From: CAG-488 sp963625295
Lineage (GTDB): Bacteria; Bacillota; Clostridia; Oscillospirales; Acutalibacteraceae
Assembly (NCBI GenBank): GCA_963625295.1
Contig: CAVFTC010000032.1
Coordinates: 1 to 20,353, forward strand
DNA length: 20,353 nucleotides
Direction: 5' to 3'
Made by a program: the position numbers and the translations under genes. The notes beneath the pieces were generated by a model. That model ran no database searches. It saw only the letters and a list, made by a program, of their open reading frames with translations, and was not told the DNA's origin. The first letter of the stretch is position 1. Each line of letters starts with the position of its first letter. This document shows positions 14,883 through 20,353 of this stretch, one piece after another.

Positions 14883-16490
14883 ATGGGAATTATTTCAATA
14901 AAATTTTTTGCGTTTGCTGCTGCGGCGATTTTGATTTATTATCTTTTTCCCGTAAAAAAATATCAATGGACAGTGCTGCTTGCCGCAAGCTACGCTTATT
15001 ACATTTTAAACTGTAACAAGTATGTTTTCTATATGCTTGTGACGACCGTAACAACATATTTCGGCGCAAGGCTGCTTGAGAGCTTGGCGAAAAAGAGCAA
15101 GCAATTCCTGCTCGAAAACAAGGAAACACTGACCAAAGAGGATAAAAAAGAACTCAAGGCGAAAACGCAGAGGAACAAAAGGCTGCTTCTTGCCGTTGTT
15201 TTGATATTTAACTTCGGAATTTTGGCTTTTCTGAAATATTTCGGCTTCTGCGCCGATACGGTTCATTCTCTGCTTGGAGCGGTGGGAATAAGCTATGTCG
15301 AGCCTGATTTTAAATTTATTGTTCCGCTCGGAATTTCCTTCTACACCTTCCAGAGCATGGGCTATGTCATAGATGTTTACAGGGGAAAGGTGAGCGCCGA
15401 AAAGAATTTCGGAAAGCTTGCGCTTTTTGTTTCGTTCTTTCCGCAGATCGTTCAGGGACCCATCGGAATTTATTCCGATCTTGCGCATCAGCTCTACGAA
15501 CCGAGAAAATTCAGCTATGACCGCTTCAAGAGCGGCGCATTGCTGATTCTTTGGGGTATTTTTAAAAAGCTTATCATAGCCGACCGAGCGGTTAAGGTCA
15601 TTAAGCTTGTGACTGCCGACAGCGGCGAATTTTCGGGAACATATATTCTTTTCACTGCTGTGCTGTATGCCGCTCAGCTCTATGCGGATTTCTCCGGCGG
15701 AATTGATATCTGCCGAGGCATTGCGGAGATAGCCGGTATAACCATGGCGGAGAATTTCAAGCGACCGTATTTTTCAAAGACTCTGACAGAGTATTGGCAC
15801 AGATGGCACATCAGTCTCGGCGACTGGCTGAGAAATTATCTTTTTTATCCAATTTCGATTTCAAAGCCGTTTTTGAAGATGTCAAAGAGCATGAAAAAAC
15901 ATGGCATGAAATATTTCGGCAAGGTTTTTCCGACCGCTCTCGCTTCGCTGATAACCTTTATCGTCATCGGCATTTGGCACGGAGCGGAAACAAAATATGT
16001 TGCGTTCGGACTTTGGAACGGATTAGTTATCATGATTTCAAGCCTTTTGAAGCCGCTTACGGATAAGCTGACGGAAAAGCTTCATGTAAACCGTGAAAAT
16101 TTCTTTTATTCGGTTTTCTGCATGATCAGGACATTTATCGTTGTGCTTATCGGCTATTATTTCGACATTGCAAGGGGCTTCCGAGACGCCGTAAATATGC
16201 TTTGGCGTTCCGTTACCGATTTGCACTTAACTGAGCTTTTGTCTTTTTCCTGCCTTAAAAAATGCAAGCTTGACGAGTACGATTATTTGATAATTCTTGT
16301 CGGCTGCATCGTGATTTTTGTAATTTCCGTTATACAGGAAACGAAGAAGGATTCGGTTCGCAATTTGCTTAGCAAAAAATGTTTGCCGCTGCAATGGATA
16401 TTGTATATCATGATGATAGTGTGCATCATTGCGTTCGGCTATTTCGGCCCCGGAACAACTCCGGCGGATTTTGTATATATGCAGTTTTGA
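14883..16490 (+). CDS. MBOAT membrane O-acyltransferase 2 (DltB/AlgI family)
   Basis: 535 residues, many membrane segments, start 16 nt after the PLP gene with GAGGA about 8 nt upstream. It shares with MBOAT-1 GISFYTFQSMGYVIDVYRG, FFPQIVQGPIG, the region EYWHRWHISLGDW (His309) and GIWHGAE (His366). A lysine- and glutamate-rich cytosolic loop at about 70-100 is found in both. The C-terminus ends in an aromatic FVYMQF, typical of DltB/AlgI. It follows the PLP gene closely, so it may be the transferase that uses the carrier product, with MBOAT-1 using another donor or acceptor; the reverse cannot be excluded. Confidence 0.92.
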   Translation: MGIISIKFFAFAAAAILIYYLFPVKKYQWTVLLAASYAYYILNCNKYVFYMLVTTVTTYFGARLLESLAKKSKQFLLENKETLTKEDKKELKAKTQRNKRLLLAVVLIFNFGILAFLKYFGFCADTVHSLLGAVGISYVEPDFKFIVPLGISFYTFQSMGYVIDVYRGKVSAEKNFGKLALFVSFFPQIVQGPIGIYSDLAHQLYEPRKFSYDRFKSGALLILWGIFKKLIIADRAVKVIKLVTADSGEFSGTYILFTAVLYAAQLYADFSGGIDICRGIAEIAGITMAENFKRPYFSKTLTEYWHRWHISLGDWLRNYLFYPISISKPFLKMSKSMKKHGMKYFGKVFPTALASLITFIVIGIWHGAETKYVAFGLWNGLVIMISSLLKPLTDKLTEKLHVNRENFFYSVFCMIRTFIVVLIGYYFDIARGFRDAVNMLWRSVTDLHLTELLSFSCLKKCKLDEYDYLIILVGCIVIFVISVIQETKKDSVRNLLSKKCLPLQWILYIMMIVCIIAFGYFGPGTTPADFVYMQF

Positions 16491-16500
16491 GGAATTTTAA

Positions 16501-17667
16501 ATGAAAAAGTTTATCAGATTTATTTGCTTTATTCTCATTTTATCGACGGTTGTTTTCGCCATGAACTTTGTTCTGAGCACCAACAGCGATAAGGACGGAA
16601 TACACATAAGAGGATATTTTAAAGAGCCGAAAAATACCATTGATGTTCTTTTGATCGGCGCAAGCGAGCTTTACACGGGCTTCAATTCTCCGCTCGCATG
16701 GAAGGAATTTGGTTTCACAAGCTATGATTTCAGCTTTGCCGCAATGCCCGGTTCGCTTTACGAGATTGTAACGAAAAAGGCGCTGAAGACTCAGTCTCCC
16801 AAGCTTGTTGTTTTTGAAATAAACGGCTTTCTTTATGATGAAAAATATCTCACCCACCGCAGACCCGTTCATGCATGGTTTGACACGGTCGGCGTTGATT
16901 CCGACGGCAGAGAGTATCTTAAAGAGAATATCCCCAAAAAAGAGTGGGCGGAATATTATTTCCCTCTTTACAAGTATCATGCCAATTGGCGTGAGCCGCT
17001 GTATTGCGTTAGAAATGCGGCAAGCACGCTCTATCTCGAAGCGGAGGGAATAAGCTATTCAAAGGCTTTTGCCAACACCGCTCTGAGGAGATTTGACGGC
17101 AAGGTGAAGAATAAAAACATCCAATTTACGGGCAAGGCTAGAGAGTATATGACCGACCTGCTGGAGTATTGCAAAAGTCAGGGCTTGGAGAATGTTCTTT
17201 TTGTTCGTCTGCCGCATTGTCTGAAAAACAAAAATAAAAAGGCGTCACGGGAAATCGAGCAGCTTGTTACCGATTACGGATACCGTTACGCTGATTTTGA
17301 AAATTCTTATGAGCAGATAGGGCTTAACACGCAGGACGATTTCTATAATTTTGAGCATCTTAACATCTTCGGTATGGAGAAATTCACAAAATATTTCGGT
17401 CAATATATCTGTGATAATTACAACATAAAGACTGACCATTCCGCCGAAACCGTAGAGCAATGGAACAAATGCGCCGAGGTAATGGAGAAAACCGTTGAGG
17501 AATGTAAAAACGATCCGGAATGCAGTATCTTTTTTGAATTGACCGCATTTGAAACCGAAAAAGGCAGAAGCCATTCGATCCTTTCCAAGGGAGTAAGCGG
17601 CAAGGGAAAAGGCAAGCGCAGCGTGGGAAGCTCCTCCAGCAGCCGTTTTCTAACTGAAAAAGCATAA
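16501..17667 (+). CDS. Membrane-anchored SGNH/DltD-like protein 2
   Basis: 388 residues, start 10 nt after MBOAT-2 with GAGGA overlapping that gene's end. It has an N-terminal membrane anchor (about 5-25) and an extracytoplasmic SGNH-like domain. The Ser block reads IGASEL (Ser55), GAS instead of the GDS of its paralogue and close to the GSSE of DltD; the His block is NFEHLN (His286). The C-terminal 40 residues are absent from SGNH-1: after FFELTAFETEKG comes a basic and serine-rich tail (GKGKGKRSVGSSSSSRF) that looks disordered and could bind an anionic polymer. It is the last gene before the terminator at 17673. Confidence 0.82.
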   Translation: MKKFIRFICFILILSTVVFAMNFVLSTNSDKDGIHIRGYFKEPKNTIDVLLIGASELYTGFNSPLAWKEFGFTSYDFSFAAMPGSLYEIVTKKALKTQSPKLVVFEINGFLYDEKYLTHRRPVHAWFDTVGVDSDGREYLKENIPKKEWAEYYFPLYKYHANWREPLYCVRNAASTLYLEAEGISYSKAFANTALRRFDGKVKNKNIQFTGKAREYMTDLLEYCKSQGLENVLFVRLPHCLKNKNKKASREIEQLVTDYGYRYADFENSYEQIGLNTQDDFYNFEHLNIFGMEKFTKYFGQYICDNYNIKTDHSAETVEQWNKCAEVMEKTVEECKNDPECSIFFELTAFETEKGRSHSILSKGVSGKGKGKRSVGSSSSSRFLTEKA

Positions 17668-17672
17668 AAACC

Positions 17673-17719
17673 AACGGGTTGTATCGTTTTTCTGCTGATA
17701 CAGCCCGTTGTAATTTTTT
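17673..17719 (+). terminator. Strong intrinsic terminator closing the envelope-modification operon
   Basis: AACGGGTTGTATC (17673-17685) pairs with GATACAGCCCGTT (17697-17709), 13 bp with one G-T pair and an 11-nt loop, then GTAATTTTTT. On the minus strand the stem is followed by TTTTTATGC, so it may also end the converging GH5 transcript. Confidence 0.88.
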
Positions 17720-17722
17720 ACG

Positions 17723-17741
17723 ACAATGTACGGTGTTGCCT
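17723..17741 (-). repeat. Short intergenic repeat copy
   Basis: Read on minus, AGGCAACACCGTACATTGT matches the family with one base missing in the A/T part. It sits between the terminator and the GH5 stop codon. Confidence 0.45.
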
Positions 17742-17746
17742 ATATT

Positions 17747-18997
17747 TTATTTGACATAAGCGGCAACATCACGGTCATAGTGTCCCGTGTTCTGGAAGTT
17801 TTCGTCGGTTCTCAGACATGAACCCCATTTTCTTGCGATTTCTTCGTATGAGTCCGTCTGAACCTTTGCACGCTCAAAGCCGTCCTTTGCGCCGAACATT
17901 ACCCAGTCGGAATCCCACATTCCGTGTCCCGATGCCTTGTATGTCCAAAGCATCCAGTTGTAATTGAGATTTTTCATCGCCTTAAAGCAGCTTGCCCATG
18001 TCGTTGTACCGAGAGGATAAAACTCGCCCATCATCAGCGGTGTGTTCATGAAATAAATTTTAGTCAGCGTTACAAACAGAACGAATATAAAGTCTGATTT
18101 CTGATAAAAATGCACCTGATAGACAACATTTTTGAAGCCGGCAAAAAGCTTGTGCGGAAGAGCAAACGCCGTCCAGATACATTCAAGTGTGATAATGTGA
18201 TCCTCATCAACGGCTCTGACAGCCTTGTAAAGACGCTTGTATTCCTTTGTGTTGTTTATTCTTCTTGTAACCTCGCCATACTCACAGTCGCATGACGGCT
18301 CGTTGAGAAGATCATACATTGCAACTGCGGGGTTGCCGTTGAAACGGGAAGCGATAGCAGTCCACAGCTCATCGGCAAGCGTTCTGTAAAATTCGCCCTG
18401 CTCGGAGTCCTCGTAAAGTCCGCATGAGTCTCTTTTGCCGCTGTGCGGAGCGTCACTCTGGAAGCCCGGCGCGCCGTGCATATCGAGAACGACATAAATC
18501 TGCCTCTTTGAGCACTCCTCAACTATCCAGTCGAGATAGTGGAAATCCCATTCGCCGTTTTCGTTGAGGATCTTTGTGCCGTTGTCGTCGGAATAGAAGT
18601 TCCTGTACCAGAACGGAACACGAACGCAGTTAAATCCCATCTCCTTGATTTGATCAAGGTCATATTCGGTGATCCAGTTGTCCTGATATGTGTTCATCAG
18701 CGCATACGCTCTCTCCGTTCCGAATCGGTCGATGAGAGTCTGGAGCACATCGTAGTGATCCTGCGCTTCCTCATACGGTGAAAGCCAGTCCTCCTGAATG
18801 AGCCATGAACCGAGGTTCACACCGTGGAGAACGACTTCTTCGCCGTTTTGATTGTAGATTTTGTTGCCCTTGGTGACAAGAAAATCCTCCTGAGTGAAGC
18901 CTGTGTCAATGTCCGCCGCCGCTGCGCTGAGTGCAAAGGGGAGAACGAGCACAAGGCACATTACGATACATAAAATTTTTTTGACAGTTTTTTTCAT
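17747..18997 (-). CDS. Secreted GH5 family glucanase
   Basis: 416 residues. A signal peptide covers 1-28 (AAAAD cleavage region). The TIM barrel begins near VVLHGVNLGSWLIQEDW (55-71), a motif shared with the exo-beta-1,3-glucanase branch of GH5, followed by NWITEYDLDQIKEMGFNCVRVPFW. The acid/base Glu233 lies in YDLLNEPS and the nucleophile Glu325 in LMMGEFYPLG, with the conserved HFY before it. No carbohydrate-binding or dockerin module is seen. It probably hydrolyses beta-1,3 or beta-1,4 glucan outside the cell; the subfamily needs a profile search. The start has AAAGGAGG (19006-19010 core) 8 nt upstream, and its own promoter. It converges on the envelope operon. Confidence 0.92.
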   Translation of the reverse strand: MKKTVKKILCIVMCLVLVLPFALSAAAADIDTGFTQEDFLVTKGNKIYNQNGEEVVLHGVNLGSWLIQEDWLSPYEEAQDHYDVLQTLIDRFGTERAYALMNTYQDNWITEYDLDQIKEMGFNCVRVPFWYRNFYSDDNGTKILNENGEWDFHYLDWIVEECSKRQIYVVLDMHGAPGFQSDAPHSGKRDSCGLYEDSEQGEFYRTLADELWTAIASRFNGNPAVAMYDLLNEPSCDCEYGEVTRRINNTKEYKRLYKAVRAVDEDHIITLECIWTAFALPHKLFAGFKNVVYQVHFYQKSDFIFVLFVTLTKIYFMNTPLMMGEFYPLGTTTWASCFKAMKNLNYNWMLWTYKASGHGMWDSDWVMFGAKDGFERAKVQTDSYEEIARKWGSCLRTDENFQNTGHYDRDVAAYVK

Positions 18998-19018
18998 AAA
19001 ACCAACCTCCTTTTATGC

Positions 19019-19047
19019 ATTATAGCACTTGTTTTTATGCTTGTCTA
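19019..19047 (-). promoter_or_regulatory. Promoter of the GH5 gene
   Basis: Minus strand: -35 TAGACA (19047-19042), 17-nt spacer, -10 TATAAT (19024-19019). The predicted leader is only about 15 nt and consists largely of the ribosome binding site. Confidence 0.6.
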
Positions 19048-19053
19048 TAATAA

Positions 19054-19089
19054 ATGCTCCCGAATTCCGTAAACAGAGCAGGGGAGCAT
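19054..19089 (-). terminator. Possible terminator after the GtrA-family gene
   Basis: ATGCTCCC (19054-19061) and GGGAGCAT (19082-19089) form an 8-bp stem with a 20-nt loop just after the gene end at 19101. On the minus strand the T-run after it is poor (TTTATTATAG), so this is a weak call. Confidence 0.35.
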
Positions 19090-19100
19090 AAATTATTTTT

Positions 19101-19595
19101 TTATTTTCCTTGTTTTTCGGCTGTACCTTCGGAATTTCTGAAAACCACGAATTTGTCATAGATGAATTCCGTGATCATGTTGGTAAGCATGGTAACAATA
19201 AGGACGATATATTCGACTGCATCGGAGGTTGGATATTTGCCCGTAAAATGAACGCCAATCACCGTCGAAACGGGAGTGAATACAGCGTAGTAGACAAACA
19301 CCTTGAGCATTGCGATTGGAACATTGTTAGCCGATTTGAATGTGAACTTTCTGTTGAAGGTGAAGTTCCAAACAACGGACAGAATAAGTGCGATGAGATA
19401 CATCGGACCGTATTCGTTATTCATTATTCTTGCGAAGCCCTCATGCTCAAGCATCAGATTTTGAAAGAAATCAAGCTTGATAATGACCTCCTTCATCAAT
19501 GTAAAGCTGCCGAACTGTATAATTCCTGCCGAAGCGGAAAATAGCGCAAACTTTATAAATTGAAGAATATCCTTTTTGCTTTTCTTTTCGCTCAT
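19101..19595 (-). CDS. GtrA-family membrane protein
   Basis: 164 residues, four hydrophobic segments (about 12-34, 61-75, 93-112, 127-147). The family signatures are VWNFTFNRKFTFKS (about residues 75-88) and the terminal EFIYDKFVVFRNS. GtrA-like proteins are small membrane proteins proposed to flip or help use polyprenyl-phosphate-linked sugars in envelope glycosylation. The start has AGGTGA upstream and a TTGCAT-17-TATTAT promoter. The N- and C-termini are lysine/glutamate-rich and probably cytosolic. A link with the polymer modified by the 9180-17667 genes is possible from position only. Confidence 0.85.
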   Translation of the reverse strand: MSEKKSKKDILQFIKFALFSASAGIIQFGSFTLMKEVIIKLDFFQNLMLEHEGFARIMNNEYGPMYLIALILSVVWNFTFNRKFTFKSANNVPIAMLKVFVYYAVFTPVSTVIGVHFTGKYPTSDAVEYIVLIVTMLTNMITEFIYDKFVVFRNSEGTAEKQGK

Positions 19596-19620
19596 AAAAT
19601 CACCTGATTCGCTTTTCTTT

Positions 19621-19648
19621 TATAATACAACTCTTATAATACAACTCT
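19621..19648. repeat. Exact 14-bp tandem duplication
   Basis: TATAATACAACTCT occurs twice in direct tandem (19621-19634, 19635-19648). It duplicates the -10 region of the minus-strand promoter of the GtrA-family gene. Confidence 0.75.
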
Positions 19649-19664
19649 TTGGCGAATTATGCAA
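19636..19664 (-). promoter_or_regulatory. Promoter of the GtrA-family gene
   Basis: Minus strand: -35 TTGCAT (19664-19659), 17-nt spacer, -10 TATTAT (19641-19636). A second TATTAT lies 14 bp downstream because of the tandem duplication. Confidence 0.5.
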
Positions 19665-19745
19665 GGATTTTTTTGTTTTTATAACACATAATATTAAATG
19701 ATTAAGATTCATTAGTAAATATAAATAAAAAGTAAAGAAAAATGC

Positions 19746-19774
19746 TTGACAATTTATTTACGCTTAAGTATAAT
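19746..19774 (+). promoter_or_regulatory. Consensus promoter of the toxin-antitoxin operon
   Basis: -35 TTGACA (19746-19751), 17-nt spacer, -10 TATAAT (19769-19774). The match is perfect, as for strong promoters normally held down by the antitoxin complex. No clear operator palindrome was seen. Confidence 0.8.
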
Positions 19775-19797
19775 ATTTAATGAAAGGAGGTTTTTTT

Positions 19798-20067
19798 ATG
19801 AGCAAGACCGTTAATGTGAATTTTAAACTTGATTTTGATACAAAGAAACAAATGGAGCAGGCGTGCGCAGATATGGGCTTGTCAATGAGCACTGCTTTTG
19901 CTATTTTCGCAAAAAAAGTCGGCAGGGAAAGAAGAATTCCTTTTGAAATTTCGGCTGATCCGTTTTACTCGGAAAGTAACATTAGATATTTGGAAAATGT
20001 ATATAATGATTCTAAAGCAGGTAAAGCACACTTTGCCGAGCATGATTTGATCGAGGTGGAGGAATGA
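19798..20067 (+). CDS. RelB/DinJ-family antitoxin
   Basis: 89 residues from ATG 19798, with GGAGG (19786-19790) 7 nt upstream; an earlier in-frame ATG at 19780 overlaps that site and is unlikely. The N-terminal half has the ribbon-helix-helix pattern of RelB/DinJ: VNVNFKLDFDTKKQMEQACADMGLSMSTAF, then IFAKKVGRERRIPFEIS. The rest (FYSESNIRYLENVYNDSKAGK) would be the toxin-wrapping tail. Its stop overlaps the toxin start by 4 nt. It should neutralise the toxin and repress the operon promoter. Confidence 0.9.
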   Translation: MSKTVNVNFKLDFDTKKQMEQACADMGLSMSTAFAIFAKKVGRERRIPFEISADPFYSESNIRYLENVYNDSKAGKAHFAEHDLIEVEE

Positions 20068-20318
20068 AGCTGCTTTGGGAAGATCGTGCGTGGGATGATT
20101 ATTTGTATTGGCAAAGCAAGGATAAAAAGGCACTGAAACGACTTAATATGTTAATTAAGGACATACAGCGTTCACCTTTTGAGGGTATAGGAAAGCCTGA
20201 ACCCTTAAAAGACAATTTATCCGGACTTTGGAGCAGACGAATAGATGAAAAAAATCGAATTGTTTATTTTGAAAAGCAGGGAGTAATATATATTATTTCT
20301 TGCCGAGGTCATTATTAA
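20064..20318 (+). CDS. yoeB: YoeB/Txe-family mRNA interferase toxin
   Basis: 84 residues, the same length as E. coli YoeB. It is recognisable throughout: the N-terminus LLWEDRAWDDYLYWQ, then SPFEGIGKPEPLK, NLSGLWSRRI and the C-terminus CRGHY. The active residues known for YoeB are all present at their usual numbers: Glu46, Arg65, His83, Tyr84. YoeB cleaves mRNA at the ribosome when freed from its antitoxin. Co-translation is indicated by the ATGA overlap with the antitoxin gene. The toxin looks intact. Confidence 0.95.
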   Translation: MKLLWEDRAWDDYLYWQSKDKKALKRLNMLIKDIQRSPFEGIGKPEPLKDNLSGLWSRRIDEKNRIVYFEKQGVIYIISCRGHY

Positions 20319-20353
20319 AATATGAAAAGAACATCTCTGTAGTTGTTTCAGGG
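20319..20353. other. Right-edge remainder, nothing recognised
   Basis: 35 bp after the toxin stop. No terminator hairpin or gene start can be seen before the edge. Confidence 0.6.

Overview
The window looks like a chromosomal segment from a gut or rumen Clostridia (Ruminococcus/Oscillospiraceae-like). I infer this from moderate GC, AGGAGG-type ribosome binding sites, sigma-A promoters, secreted GH5 and GH16 glucanases, a Thr/Glu/Pro linker protein and a Gram-positive dlt-like operon. No rRNA, tRNA, CRISPR array, transposase or phage gene was seen. The species is not identifiable by eye.

Layout. (1) 1-2944, minus strand: the first 981 codons of a large secreted beta-helix repeat protein that runs off the left edge. 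Its upstream region (2945-3654) holds a promoter, an internal intrinsic terminator that could make the leader a roughly 265-nt RNA or attenuator, and a 108-bp inverted-repeat element. (2) 3655-4857, minus: a condensation/acetyltransferase-like protein with an intact HxxxDG motif. (3) 5125-6892, plus: a secreted protein with a T/E/P linker and a possible circularly permuted papain-like fold, then a GH16 beta-glucanase, then a terminator. (4) 7165-9098, plus: an OmpR-type response regulator and a histidine kinase overlapping by 4 nt, preceded by two promoters that flank tandem 11-bp repeats. (5) 9180-17667, plus: seven genes, MBOAT-1, SGNH-1, DltA-like adenylating ligase, DltC-like carrier protein, PLP decarboxylase-fold enzyme, MBOAT-2 and SGNH-2, closed by a strong terminator. 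(6) 17747-18997, minus: secreted GH5 glucanase; 19101-19595, minus: GtrA-family membrane protein. (7) 19798-20318, plus: a RelB/DinJ-type antitoxin and YoeB toxin pair.

The most interesting part is region 5. It carries the functional parts of a D-alanylation (dlt) system: adenylation, carrier, membrane O-acyltransferase and extracytoplasmic SGNH protein. The MBOAT/SGNH pair is present twice, and a type III PLP decarboxylase-fold gene starts 1 nt after the carrier gene. Ligase, carrier and PLP-decarboxylase trios are known from butirosin biosynthesis (BtrJ/BtrI/BtrK) and from exosortase-A-associated polysaccharide loci. My inference is that the cluster charges a carrier with an amino acid or a decarboxylated derivative and exports that group onto one or two envelope polymers. 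The adjacent sensor kinase may control it.

A short intergenic repeat with a conserved core occurs at six or more places across the window, once as a head-to-head pair that looks like a small non-autonomous (MITE-like) element.
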